Positions 21,677 through 33,600 of a stretch of DNA of 64,000 nucleotides are shown one piece after another. The notes under the pieces are model-generated. The model saw only the letters and a program-made list of their open reading frames with translations. It was not told where the DNA came from and made no database searches. This stretch comes from Aquatica leii. Lineage: Eukaryota; Arthropoda; Insecta; Coleoptera; Lampyridae. The position numbers were made by a program, and so were the translations under genes. How positions within the stretch are numbered: the stretch's first letter is position 1; each line of letters starts with the position of its first letter. The DNA lies in NCBI GenBank assembly GCA_035610365.1, contig CM069432.1, positions 280,587,482-280,651,481 of the forward strand. Reading direction: 5' to 3'.

Positions 21677-24600
21677 TTAACATATTGGTAAACGACACAA
21701 CTGACGCGTTGCTCGACGCACTACCCCACTAGAAGTAAAAACAGTAGCTACACGAATGATCCCGTCGTCACCGGGGTAGACTTCGATGATGCGACCCATT
21801 CTCCATTGTCGCACTGGTAAATTATCTTCTTTAAGGAGAACGATACTGCCAATTTTAACTTCAGAAATGTGACCTGTCTTCCATTTTGCTCTATGTTGTA
21901 ATGATAACAAATATTCATTATTCCAACGCTGCCAGAAATGCTGAACCAAGGCTTGTAATCTGGCATAATCTTTTAATTTGTTGACAACCACTTCTTTAAA
22001 TTCTTGTTGTGGCACAGCCACTAAACTTTCACCAATTAGAAAATGGGCTGGGGTTAAAACGGATAAATCGTTTGGATCATTTGATAAAGGAATCAAAGGC
22101 CTGGAATTTAACACAGCTTCAACTTGGCAAATTACGGTATTTAATTGCTCATATGTAAGGTAAGCATTACTTAATATTCTTTTCAAATGAAATTTAGCTG
22201 ATTTGACTGCAGCTTCATGTAAACCGCCCATATGAGGAGATCTGGCAGGCATAAATTGCCAATCTATTTGAACGCTCAAAATATAATTTTTAAATTCATT
22301 TGACAAATTTACAGCCATAAGTTCTTTTTTGATACTATTAAACTCGTTTTTAGCACCTACAAAATTTGTCCCATTGTCAGAATATAATTTTTTAGGAATA
22401 CCCCTACGGGCAACAAATCTTTTAAGTGCTTCAATAAATGATTGTGAAGTTAAATCCGTGACTAATTCTAAGTGCACTGCTCTTGTCACGTTACACACAA
22501 AAACACATAAGTATGATTTAATAAACGTACGGTTTCTTAATTTGCTATTCTTAATTAAAAATGGACCTGCATAATCAACGTTAGTTGCAAAAAATGGACG
22601 TACCGGTTGAACTCGACTTAGTGGTAAATCGCCCATTAACGGTTCGAAAGTGTTTGGACGAACTTTGAAACAAGTAACACATTTGTTTAAAACGTTACGA
22701 ACTACATCTCTGCCACATAAAGGCCAATAATTTTCCCGCACGCTAGCTAGTACAGCCTGAGAACCGGCGTGTAATAAACGCTTGTGCTCTTTTTCGATTA
22801 TTAACTTTGTAAATCGATGATTTTTAGGTAAAACTATAGGATGTTTACAGTTATAAGCTATATTAGCGTGTTTTAATCTACCTCCGACTCTGATAACACC
22901 TTTTTCGTCAAGAAAAGGATTAAGACACAGTAATTTACTATTACTTGGTACTAATTTTTTCAATTTAAGTGCTTTCAGTTCATTCGTAAAATACTCTGCT
23001 TGTACCATTTTAACTAAAGTTAATTCTGATTTTATTATTTCAATATTTGAAAGCGGTCCAAAATACTTATTCAAACTAGTACAGTTATAAAGAAACCTTT
23101 GTACCCACGCGACTACCTTTATCAATTTATTTACATCTGAAAATTTTTCAAATAAATTTTGAATGTTTGTAACAACAAAACTACGTTTAACTTTACACTC
23201 TTCAATTACCACGTTTTCTACATTACTTACTTTGTATTGAGTTACAAATTCACTCGACTCATTATATAACCACGTTGGTCCTAAAAACCAAATTTTAGAA
23301 GTGAAATTATCTAACTGTGTACCGCGTGAAAGAATGTCAGCTGGATTTTCGCTACCTTTTACATGCAGCCATTGTTCAGGTTGCGTCATTGATCTAATTT
23401 GTTCGATACGATTTCCAACAAACGTTTTCCACCGACTTGAATCAGAGTTGATCCAATTCATTACAATAGATGAATCAGTATAGTAACATATTTTGTGAAA
23501 TTTTAACCTCATATTTTCTTTGATTAGGCGGACCAACTTACATAACAATAACGCACCACAAAGCTCCAAACGTGGCAACGTTTGCCTTTTTAATGGAGCC
23601 ACTCTTGATTTCGCGCATAACAACGCAATTTTTACATTAGCATCTTTGTCTACTGATTTAACATACGCGACGCCACCATACGCTTTTTCGGACGCATCAG
23701 AAAATGCATGTAATTCGAGAATATTGTAGTTTTTTAACAAAACGTGCCTCTCAATCTTTAATTTATTCAGTTTAGTGATTTGTTCTACTATTTTTGACCA
23801 TTTATTCTTTAAATTTGACGGTAATTCATGGTCCCAATTCAACTTTTGTAACCATAAATCCTGTAAAAATATTTTAGCTAATAACACGACAGGAGCTACT
23901 AACCCTAAAGGATCAAAAATTTGCGATAAAGTACTTAATACAACTCGCTTAGTAATTTGTTTTTTAATCTCTATTTCTACGTTAAATTTTAAAAGATCTT
24001 CATCAGTTTGCCAAATGATACCTAAAGTTTTGTCGTTTTCATTTTTTAGCAAATGTTCATCTTTACTTTTATTGCAATTTTTACTCAACACGTTTTTGCT
24101 ATTAGAACCTAGTTTTCTTAAATTAAATCCTGCAGACATGAGTATTCTAATTATATCTTCTTTTAATTTAATAACGTTTTTTTCATTTGACCCTCCCGTA
24201 ATGAGATCATCCATATAAAAATCATATTCGATCGCCTCAGCTGCCTCTGAAAATTTTGTTTTGTTATTAATACTTAATTCTTTAAGACAACGCGTTGCCA
24301 AAAACGATGCCGATGCTGTACCGTAAGTTACCGTTTTCAATTTGTATTCTAACAACGGTTGATCCTCACTTTCCCGCCAAAAAATTTTATGAAAATCCCT
24401 AAATTTTTTATTAATCCATATTTGTCTATACATTTTTTCTATATCTCCTACTAGAACAATATTATGTTGCCTGAATCGTAATAAAATAGCTAATAAATCG
24501 CTTTGTACAACAGGTCCTACTTCTAATATGTGATTTAAAGATTTACCATTATCAGTTTTTGCTGACGCATCAAACACAACACGGACTTTAGTTGTACTGC

Positions 24601-24895
24601 TACTAGCTTTAATTACAGGATGATGAGGAATATAATACCCACAAGAACTCGTGACATGCTTATTATTATTTCTTACTAACTCCATGTGACCTAATTCATA
24701 ATACTCCCTCATAAACTTAACGTACTCCTTTCTTAAATCTTTATTATTTTTTAATTTTTTCTCAATGTTATAAAATCTTTTTAAAGCCGCTTGTTTATTT
24801 TCACCTAAAACTTCATTTTTCATTGGCAAATTAACAACAAATTTTCCATTATCATCTCGAAATGTAGATTGTTTAAATTCATTCTCACACTCCAA
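21677..24895 (-). CDS. pol: BEL/Pao pol: reverse transcriptase, RNase H, integrase
   Basis: The frame has 1072 codons from the first ATG; the same frame is open back to a TAA at about 24950. RT shows VGDIEKMYRQI near residues 149-159 and YMDD at about 227-230. RNase H spans about 393-525 (HAFSDASEKAYGG, YYTDSSIVMNW). Integrase has an HHCC-type zinc finger (H...H near 703-709, CVTC near 739) and a DDE triad in NVDYAGPF (774), LYSDNGTNF (840) and GGLHEA (894), followed by a C-terminal WRMGRI domain. All catalytic residues I could check are present. It would copy the RNA and integrate the cDNA. ATG 24895 is probably not a true start; the protein should be made as part of the gag-pol polyprotein. 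Confidence 0.95.
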   Translation of the reverse strand: MECENEFKQSTFRDDNGKFVVNLPMKNEVLGENKQAALKRFYNIEKKLKNNKDLRKEYVKFMREYYELGHMELVRNNNKHVTSSCGYYIPHHPVIKASSSTTKVRVVFDASAKTDNGKSLNHILEVGPVVQSDLLAILLRFRQHNIVLVGDIEKMYRQIWINKKFRDFHKIFWRESEDQPLLEYKLKTVTYGTASASFLATRCLKELSINNKTKFSEAAEAIEYDFYMDDLITGGSNEKNVIKLKEDIIRILMSAGFNLRKLGSNSKNVLSKNCNKSKDEHLLKNENDKTLGIIWQTDEDLLKFNVEIEIKKQITKRVVLSTLSQIFDPLGLVAPVVLLAKIFLQDLWLQKLNWDHELPSNLKNKWSKIVEQITKLNKLKIERHVLLKNYNILELHAFSDASEKAYGGVAYVKSVDKDANVKIALLCAKSRVAPLKRQTLPRLELCGALLLCKLVRLIKENMRLKFHKICYYTDSSIVMNWINSDSSRWKTFVGNRIEQIRSMTQPEQWLHVKGSENPADILSRGTQLDNFTSKIWFLGPTWLYNESSEFVTQYKVSNVENVVIEECKVKRSFVVTNIQNLFEKFSDVNKLIKVVAWVQRFLYNCTSLNKYFGPLSNIEIIKSELTLVKMVQAEYFTNELKALKLKKLVPSNSKLLCLNPFLDEKGVIRVGGRLKHANIAYNCKHPIVLPKNHRFTKLIIEKEHKRLLHAGSQAVLASVRENYWPLCGRDVVRNVLNKCVTCFKVRPNTFEPLMGDLPLSRVQPVRPFFATNVDYAGPFLIKNSKLRNRTFIKSYLCVFVCNVTRAVHLELVTDLTSQSFIEALKRFVARRGIPKKLYSDNGTNFVGAKNEFNSIKKELMAVNLSNEFKNYILSVQIDWQFMPARSPHMGGLHEAAVKSAKFHLKRILSNAYLTYEQLNTVICQVEAVLNSRPLIPLSNDPNDLSVLTPAHFLIGESLVAVPQQEFKEVVVNKLKDYARLQALVQHFWQRWNNEYLLSLQHRAKWKTGHISEVKIGSIVLLKEDNLPVRQWRMGRIIEVYPGDDGIIRVATVFTSSGVVRRATRQLCRLPIC

Positions 24896-24952
24896 TTCTT
24901 CACGTTTAACTAAACTACATTTTGATTTTATTTCCTCAATTAACCAAAATTT

Positions 24953-26779
24953 TTATAAAGTTTTTTCTATATTGTTTTCAGAATTTGTTACCACACTAAA
25001 ATTACTGATAACGTGGTCTTTATTTTTGTTAGACATAACACTACCCGTTACTACCCACCCTAACTGTGATTTTCTTAGAGTCGGTTTTCCCGTACCTAAT
25101 CTTATTTGCCCTATCATTAACAATTCATAAAATATTTCAGCCCCTATTAGTAAATCTATTTTTCCTGGTATATTATAATTCGGATCAGCTAGATTAATAT
25201 TATTTGGAATTTCAAATCCGTTTGTATTTATTTTGACTACAGGAATTTTTGTCGTTATTTCATTGATAATTAGAAAATTTAATTGTTTTCTAAACAAACT
25301 ATTAAATGATTTAATTTCTAACTTCGCCTGTTCTTTAATTTGTGATACTTGGTACCCAATACCTGTGATAGAAATGTTCGATGAATTTTTATACTTTATT
25401 CCTAATTTATTAAAAGTTTCAGCAGTAATAAAATTAGCATCGGAACCAGCATCTAATAATGCTCTAACAGATACAAAATCACCCTTATAATTTTTTATTC
25501 CAATAACGGCTGTTGTCAAAAATACCAAAGTTTCATAAGTTTGACAATGTGTAGTTACAACATTATTTACATCTAATTTTTCGTTGTTTTTATCCTTTTT
25601 TTTGAAATGTAACAGTTTATTGTGAGGTTTATTACAAATTTGACATTTCCAATTAAAACAATCTTTTGCAAAATGATTTTTCTTTAAACAATTTAAACAC
25701 AACCCTAACGTTTTCGCTTTATTTATCCTTTCATCGATGTTGAGTTTAATAAAATTGCTACATTTGTAAATTAAATGATCTCCTTTACACACCACGCATT
25801 CATTATTTGTCGTTGCCACATGACTTATTTTAGTTTTGATTGGATCGCAAACCACTTTTTTTGACACCGTTTCTAAAATCCTACATTTATTATTTAAGAA
25901 ATCTATTAATTGTTTTATGCTTGGTACACCTTGATCACAAACAACGGTCTCCCAACTCGTACGCGTTACGCTATCTACTTTATTTATTACGATATGTACT
26001 AGCAAAGCATCCCAATGTTCCACAGGTTGGCCTAACGCTTCTAACGCACCTTTATGTTTGACAAACTTATCTAATAATTCTCTTAAAGCTACATAATTTT
26101 CCTTATTAACCATTGGTAAATCAAATATTGCTGTAATATGTGAATTGATAATAAACTTTTCATTTTCAAAACGTTCCGTCAATAACTTCCAAGCAACCTC
26201 ATAATTTTTTTGACTAATTTCTAACGACGAAATGACTTGACTTGCCGAACCTTTCAAACACGAATTTAAATAATAATATTTTTGTATGCTATTTAGTTTT
26301 AAATTTGAATGAATAAGCGCAATAAAGGTATCTTTAAAATGAAACCACGTTTCATATTCTCCAGAAAATGATGGCAATTCTAATATAGGTAAACGGACTG
26401 CACTAGCTAACGCAACCTCTTCGCCGTTGTCTTCTACGGAACCGTGTTCCATCTTAGACGTAGAAGCCGCGGCATTTGCGACAATTGCTTTACCGGCAAG
26501 CTTCGCAATAATTTCACGTGCTAAACTGACCGCTTTAAAATAATTCTCTTCAAATTCATCCAAAACCGCACTATGATCGTTATCCTCGTCTTTAACTTGA
26601 ATTTCGGATTGTAAATTATAAAATTCGTCAAAACTACTCTCGACCTTTCGTAATCTCGATTCAACATCGTAACTTTTTAAACTATCGCGATTTTCCTCGA
26701 GAAATCTTAAAAATTTAGTAATCATCCCTTTTATGCAACCTCGTTTATGTATTAAAATTTTTAATTCTCTTTCGGACAT
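24953..26779 (-). CDS. gag: BEL/Pao gag-protease frame
   Basis: The frame has 608 codons from the ATG at 26779. The N-terminal half is a BEL-type gag (LPILELPSFSGEYETWFHFK near 130, PVEHWDALLVHIVINKV further on). Zinc-binding clusters follow: CVVCKGDHLIYKC, CLNCLKKNHFAKDC and CQICNKPHNKLLH. A retropepsin-type protease has ALLDAGSDANFI, with Ala where DSG or DTG is more usual. The frame ends in TAA, and the next codons (KFWLIEE) are in the same frame as pol. So gag, protease and pol form one reading frame interrupted by a single stop: either a nonsense mutation or a read-through signal. Confidence 0.93.
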   Translation of the reverse strand: MSERELKILIHKRGCIKGMITKFLRFLEENRDSLKSYDVESRLRKVESSFDEFYNLQSEIQVKDEDNDHSAVLDEFEENYFKAVSLAREIIAKLAGKAIVANAAASTSKMEHGSVEDNGEEVALASAVRLPILELPSFSGEYETWFHFKDTFIALIHSNLKLNSIQKYYYLNSCLKGSASQVISSLEISQKNYEVAWKLLTERFENEKFIINSHITAIFDLPMVNKENYVALRELLDKFVKHKGALEALGQPVEHWDALLVHIVINKVDSVTRTSWETVVCDQGVPSIKQLIDFLNNKCRILETVSKKVVCDPIKTKISHVATTNNECVVCKGDHLIYKCSNFIKLNIDERINKAKTLGLCLNCLKKNHFAKDCFNWKCQICNKPHNKLLHFKKKDKNNEKLDVNNVVTTHCQTYETLVFLTTAVIGIKNYKGDFVSVRALLDAGSDANFITAETFNKLGIKYKNSSNISITGIGYQVSQIKEQAKLEIKSFNSLFRKQLNFLIINEITTKIPVVKINTNGFEIPNNINLADPNYNIPGKIDLLIGAEIFYELLMIGQIRLGTGKPTLRKSQLGWVVTGSVMSNKNKDHVISNFSVVTNSENNIEKTL

Positions 26780-27204
26780 TTTTATCTACTCACAAATATG
26801 TATGTAAGATAACGCGCAAGTTTATCAACTCTACCTTGAAGCTTATACTACTTAATGCAATAATTTTAACTACAAACGGATCAAATTTTGTAAATGCGAT
26901 TTATAATTATTTATTATAACTTTCTAATTCCACGTCACCTCATTAAGCACATTAAATTTAATAACTTGTAAAATGTTTAAATTAAATCTAAATGCAATTT
27001 TAGATACCGAAATTTTTAACAAGTTACCCAACACATAAAGGAATTATGGAAAACGGAAAGCCCACTAACCTTTTGCTGTCGATTTTTAATTTCTTCGGAA
27101 TTGATTTTATATAGCGGACCTCGAAATTAGCTTTTCTTCTACTTCTTCCGCATAACACAAAATCTCCAACTGGCACTTTTTTCAATTCGGCCGAAGTGAC
27201 CAAA

Positions 27205-27436
27205 TGTTCGATAGCTCTTTTATTAATTATAAACTTTAAGAAATTAAGTATACAACAGCTCAATTTTACTACTTTTATTTTGTACGTATAAACCATTTAG
27301 TCGACATACAATACAATAATGATAACAATGTTGGAAAATAAAATGTTGTTATTCTGAACACCTTGTAAGTTCTTGATAATACCAAAAATGCGTAAAACCC
27401 CAAAATAATTCGTAATATTCCACTAAACACTAAACA
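27205..27436 (-). repeat. 5' LTR of the BEL element
   Basis: 232 bp, same ends as the 3' LTR, with two substitutions between them by eye (near the TTATTAATTATAAAC and TTTTACTACTT stretches). Two bases inside the element, TGGTCACTTCGGCC on the minus strand is positioned as a tRNA primer-binding site; the tRNA is not assigned. Confidence 0.92.
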
Positions 27437-27441
27437 TAAGT

Positions 27442-27515
27442 TGATTAGTGTACGTAACGTTGGCAACTTCCGACTCGGAAGACGTTCTCATCTTTGCTAT
27501 TACACATTTTATAAT
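27442..27515 (+). repeat. PLE family 1 terminal remnant, right of the BEL insertion
   Basis: ACGTTGGCAACTTCC, then CGGAAGACGTTCTCAT, match the PLE terminal repeat (ACGTTGGCAGCTTCG ... CGGAAGACATTCTAAT). It continues the remnant at 21330-21402 and ends about 20 bp before the splice acceptor of gene 1 exon 3. Confidence 0.55.
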
Positions 27516-27533
27516 ATAACATATTGATTATAG

Positions 27534-27674
27534 GTATAATCGCAAATCCTCTTTTGCAAAGAATTTCATATCGAAAAGTTAGTGTTATTGGAGTAATTAT
27601 TTATTTAATTGGACTTTTTGCAACAGTATTTATAACAACCGTCAATCAATTATTGGTATTCTCAATATTACAAG
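27534..27674 (+). CDS. Gene 1 exon 3
   Basis: Acceptor ATTATAG before GTATAATCGC, donor CAAG/GTAGTA. Encodes [20 protein letters not shown] through VFSILQG (TM2-TM3 region). The following intron is 48 bp, has no stop, and keeps the frame if retained. Confidence 0.82.
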
Positions 27675-30600
27675 GTAGTAGAATCTTTTATATAATAATT
27701 TTGATTTATTATGTACCTTTAGGATTAGGAACCGGTCTTATAATGTGTTCAACTCTAACTGCATTCAATTACTACTTTGTCAAAAAAAGTAACTTCGTCT
27801 TAAGCGCGTCTTATACAACTATGATCATTATATGTGTTATTTATCCAACTTTATTTACGTATTGTATGAACACTTATGGGTTTCGAGGAACGTTAATTAT
27901 TTTGGCAGGTCTTAGTTTGAATTGTTTACCTGCCGTGCTTTGTTTGCATCCTGTTAAATGGTATAAAAAAAAGAAACTTTTAGATGCAATAGACGGTAAT
28001 TAAAAAAAAAATTTTAAATATAAAGTATCATAATTTGTTTTAGACAAAACAGAACAAAACGCACACCAGAACAGAATACCTAAAGCTCAAGAAAGTTTGT
28101 ATGATAATAACCACCCGAAGGAATGCTGCAAGATGTGTTCAAGCTTTTGGTAAAGTTGATTTAGTGTTTTTTTTTTTATATACTTAGAGGGTGAAGGGCA
28201 TAAGCACGTTAAGCGCCATAATAGTGCTAAGATAAATTGTGTTCCAGTTATTTGTTCTCTATATAAATGCTTTTATTTGTATAATGTACGAGGAGAGAGT
28301 TAGATACTCAAGGAATCGCAATTGCGATAATTCATGCTTAAGTGGAAAATCGGATAAAAAAGTAACAATAAATATAAAAAAGAAAATTAATAAAAAAGGT
28401 TTTGTTAAAATTTTGTGTTCTTCAGCAACTTTTTGAGTCACCAAATTACCTTTAATCCAAAAAGAATAGAGTAAACTTACCCTGCGCTGAATGAATTAAC
28501 TAGTTACAGATGTTTTTATGAAACATCGTGCCACAACACATGAATGTTTTAAGAATTTACGTTTAACTCAAGCAGACATATTTTAAGTGCCACACGACTG
28601 TTCGTTTACACGAACGGAAGGGACAAACGATGCTCGATAGATGGCGTCGAGAAATGGAAGACTAACTTCAAGCCAACCAAGAGTATACAGAGCAGCACAA
28701 TTTAAATTTCGGGCACGTAACACATGTCATTACTCATACATTTTCTAAAAGTCGCAATTCTAACTACGCCGCTGGTTGCGCACCCCACCAGATAGAAAAT
28801 CTTAGATTTATTCGACGCTTACGGTAAATGATTGCGTCCGTGCCATTTGTATTTTTACTTGCATATTTCCGCTAAATTCAATTTTGTTGGAGGAAGAGGA
28901 GAAGGAGGATGTGGACCTCCACCACCCACACTTGCTCGGTACTAGTTCCCCACAAGAGGGATAGTTTAAGTAAGGAAACGTTGCGTGTAAATTGAATAGT
29001 CTTACAAGACCAGTAGGATCAGTTAATTATTTGTTGGTGCTATGAGAGCACGTGGTTTTGCAAGGCACCTGCCTGCGGCTTACCCTGGGTAAGAAAAAGC
29101 ATCTGCAAAATAAAGAAAAAGTATTCTTTAACAGCGACAGTTAAAACAAAAATCAAACGTGTTATTTAACTTGAAATGTAATAAACTAAAATGACTCTCA
29201 ATAAACATTCAATGTTATATAACAAAACTAAACTGCTATTTTGCTATCGCTGCTTGCAAAATAATGAAACTTAAATACCATGCATAAGTTAGCAAAACTA
29301 CAAATATTATTTTTAATAAAGGCTCTGGTACCTCTTTTCAAAAAGTCTATATACGATTACATCAGGCGGCAGTCCAAGGATGGCTCGAGGAGATTTGGGA
29401 TAGGGTTTGATCGTGGCTAACAGGTCACCCCGAACGTCATCCAATTTGCGACAAGCGAGAATCTGATGTGCTAGGGTGCCAGAAACGCCACACGACAACC
29501 AGCAAAATCCGTCGTGTGAAGAAAGAGTTTTGACTACCTCTCGTCCGAGGACGTGGGACATTCTGAGGCAGGTAAGGTTTTCCTGGATATGGGAAGGAAG
29601 TGTCCCAAAACCCCTGCCATTCACCCTAGATCAAAAAATTAAAGTGACGCTTGGTCGCTAAAAAGGACGGAAAGTCGTTGATCAAATCGTGCTGGTCAAT
29701 GAAATTGCACGTGCCAGCCTTGCCAAAAACCTTGGTGCAGTAAATTTCCTGCGAAAGGAGATGTAGGGGAGGATGCTTAGATATGACACAGAAGGTATCT
29801 ACGGAAACGGTGCCATAAGCCCCAAAGATAGTTCTAAGGAATAGAGATTAGATCGTTATAATGTCAAAGTCTGTGGTACCAAATGTCTAGGCCATAGGTG
29901 AGCATGGCTATAACTGCACTGTTAAACATATTCGCAAAAGATTCTGTGTGTAGGTTCCATTTCAAGCATGAGTATTTGTAGAGCAAGTGCAAGAACCTCT
30001 TAAACTTGTCAACCACGAATGCACAAAGTTTAAAAAAACTCAATTTGTCGTCAACAAAAAGTCTAAGGTACTTCAAAAACTCTACGGACGGCAATTTTGT
30101 TAAAGCGCAGTGAAAGACTTTGTTTTAAAGTGTAGTCAAATACCATGTACTTAGTCTTGTCCGCTGAAACTGTCAGTTTGTTGCTGCCAGCCTAGCTTGT
30201 CACTATGTTTAAGCACGTTTTGGATTTTCCTCTAAATCTCGTCTAGAAATTGTGAACATCGTGACAGTGATGTCGTCCGCGTATGCGAAAATTTCGCAGT
30301 GTTCTGGTAGTTCTGTGCTAACCAGATTCCACAAGGTCTGCCCGAAAACCGAGCCTAGTGGACATCCCTTTGTTAGTAATTTGGCGTAAACAGAACAGAA
30401 TACGTTTGAGAAATAAGTTATCGATCTGTTCGATGAATAACTACGAATGACACCCGTGGCGCTAGCAGGTACTCTGTTAACGACGAGAGCTTTTATTATT
30501 AAGTCCCACCATACATTGTTGAATGATCCAGATATGTCAATAAAAATTCTAAGTCTGTACTTAGAGACGTTCCGTCGTACATTGGTCGTTATTCTATGTG

Positions 30601-33600
30601 CGGCGTCAGTCGTCGTTTTGCCTAGAACAAAGTCATATTGACTGGGACGGAAAAGAACTTGTGGAGGAGTGTCGTCATAAATATTTTTAAGAATCACACG
30701 TTCAAAAAGTTTGCCAAGTTCTAATAACAGAGTTACCGGAACGTACGAGTTGAGGTTTACGAGATGCTTCTTTCCAGGCTTGAGAATGGTGATGAGTTTA
30801 CCAGTTTTCCAGCTGGTAGGAAAATAACCAAAATTAATACATGAGTTGAACAAATCAATGATCGTAAAAGAGAAGGAAGTCCGAGAGATTTGTTTTTAAG
30901 AATTCTACTAGCCGCTGCGGTTATATCGTCGCTAGTGACCACCCAGTACTGTTGGGATCTTATTTACAAATCAGTGCGGGATCTTATTTGAGCATGCAAA
31001 GGACTATCTGTCGTCAGATCGTCGTCAGGAAACTGGGAGTAAAGAATACCTTTAATCGTCTTGTGTTCTGAGACAGTGCATCTGTCGCTGTCTCGGACTT
31101 TAGAGCACGGCTGGATCGGCAGGAACTTAGGAAATGACTACCAGTAAACGTGCTCGTCGCCAAGCTTTTTTCAACGCATCTTTGTTACGAGCTATACTCT
31201 ACTGTCTTTACTGCCAATTTCTATCAGAGAAGCGCGCCCTTGTAAAAAGCAAGTCATTGAGGTTTTAAGTATCCTGGGGTTTTTTGGTGGTGTTTTCGCA
31301 AACAACCCACCACTCGCCTTAACCTGTTTAACTTAGGACTCCACCACGGTACACCGGCTCTAAAGCTTATGTGTATGCGGTTAAAGCTACGTTGGCAATA
31401 ATCGAGAATCAAATTATCAATGACGGCGTGTATAGATCTAAGATCGTGGCACAAAACACTACGTGGAAGATAAGCAGGAACGGAACTTGAGATTGCTATA
31501 TTTAAGCAAACGCAATCTATGCGTTTATAGTCAAGGATTCTCTTATAGTAAGGTTTTAGATAGGAGGTTTCGACAATTAACTCAAACCGTATGAGTCACT
31601 TTCAATAAATTTTGGAACAACACGTCATTTTAGGATTATGGCGCCAAAGTGTCGTCGCTGTTTTGGGAGCCTAAATAACTAGAGAAGGTGTAAGATTGGT
31701 GAGATTCGTTGACAACAGAGAGGTCCGGTTCACCCGTAAGGTTCTCCACGCATCGTCCGCGCGCGTTGGTCACCAGGAAGTGCCAAAGCGGCTATATCGA
31801 ATTGAAGTCACCTGCTATTATGATAGGAACGTCTTTTAGTTCACCAAGAGTTTTATCAAAGTGTTGGTGATGAATGCGTACATGCTCACTCGGCGGCCAA
31901 TAAACGCCGACGATTGCTGCGGTGTTTCCAACCGTAATCATAGATACAACAGTGCAGTTATTCGTTAAATGGCTGAGTCTAATCACTCCGACGGGTTTCG
32001 AACTATTGAAAACAATAGCAGAATAATACGGCATAGAAGAAAATGCGGAAATTCTATTGAAGAGTGCAGCCGCATCAGCAAACTTGTACCCTGAACGAGA
32101 ACTAATTACGTATAGCACTTGTGTCAGTAAGATGTCAATGTCATTGTCGGAGGAGTAAACTCATAGATTCAAAAGTCGCAACTCATGAATTACGAAGATT
32201 CACTTGCGCAAATCTCATAGTTAATTTAGTGTCCATGTTGTTCATAATCAGTGTTCGCTATTTTGGCGTCGAACTGTTTCATATATGCTGGGCAGGTATT
32301 ATATGAGGCCGTGTGTCTAATGACTTTACCTTTAAGGTCAAAATGAGCGCAGTTTTCGCATGAAGGTTCTCTCGCCGGGTTGGGGTCTTGTTTTCGTGCT
32401 TTTCAACACAATGGCCGCACTGTATTTCGGTTTTACAGTCGTTCAAATAATATCCCAAATTCTGACAATTAAAGCAACGCGTAACACAGATATGGTCATT
32501 GACCCTATACGCATTCCAGGTGACGTAAACATGACGTGATGCCACAAGGAATTTTTGGACTTCCAGAATCCAGTGACCGTTAGCTCTGTACCGAAGACCA
32601 AAGCAAAATTGGCAAGATGTAGTAAGGACTGCAACAGGGATGCTGGAAAGTTTGGCAGTAACAGTTTGCTGTTTGTACGCCTTCTAAAATACTAGCAATG
32701 GCAGCAGTTTACTGCGTTCTGCGACGGGAAATTATGGTTTTATTAAAAGTTTGCAGTTTCTGATTGCTTTGAAAGAGTCAGTTTACTGGCAGATATCAGT
32801 TTTGTAAGGCGCGTTACGTCAGTATCAAAGGGCCTTTCAATGCTGTCAGGTAGGGATTCATCAGGGATGAAGACAACGTCGACGCTTCGACGACGCGGAT
32901 TCAACTTGCATGGAGGAGGCTGATGGCGTAGATGAGGTAGAAAAAATCAATATCGTTTACAAAAGAATTAAAGAACGGGAGATGAGATCTATTTGTGTAA
33001 ACAAATTTAGTAACTGTCCAAAAATTAAAAATGAATTACATCCCATTTTACCAATTTTATACGTGCTTCCCATATTCCTCCAAAATTATGTTATCGAAGT
33101 GAAAAATTTGCCAGTTAATGCTTTTGACATTTAATTTGCTTATTGCTTCTTATTGTTACTGACAGATGGTTTTTTGTTATTTTTGAATAAACTAGTTGCG
33201 GTTACTATTAACTAACTGTTACAATTAAAAAAAAAATTTGTGGCATACATATGTGTTTCAAACCTAAGCGTTTGACTTGGTACTTAACGTGTTAAATGTT
33301 TCAAAAAATATAATTAATAATAATTAAATCTTAGTACATGTGTAAAAATTTGTGTTTTAGGATACGTTTTGCGAAATATTTAGATTTGGGATTATTTTTG
33401 GATCCCATTTATGTAAATACCAGCATAGGAGTATCACTGTGCTTAGCATCAGATTACGCTTTTCTAAGCATTTTACCGTTGCTTTTAAAAAATGACACTA
33501 TAGGTGCAGCTAATGCTACTATATTGTTAACAATATTTTACGCGTCAGATATTATTGGAAGAGTTTTACTTGCAACTTTGAACGCGTTAACTACAATTTC

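Larger units (their letters stand above)
21403..27436 (-). mobile_element. BEL/Pao LTR retrotransposon, nearly intact
   Basis: The element is 6034 bp with two 232-bp LTRs and the 5-bp target duplication TAAGT (21398-21402 and 27437-27441). In the coding direction it has the 5' LTR (27205-27436), a leader of about 430 bp, a gag-protease frame, one in-frame stop, and an RT/RNase H/integrase frame ending 42 bp before the 3' LTR. The LTRs differ by only two bases by eye, so the insertion is recent. It landed in an older PLE remnant and lies within 100 bp of gene 1 exon 3. Confidence 0.95.

Noticed and set aside
28239..28436. Possible extra exon of gene 1 in intron 5
   Set aside because: No homology to the carrier family, and exon 5 (28044-28149) already joins exon 6 in phase.
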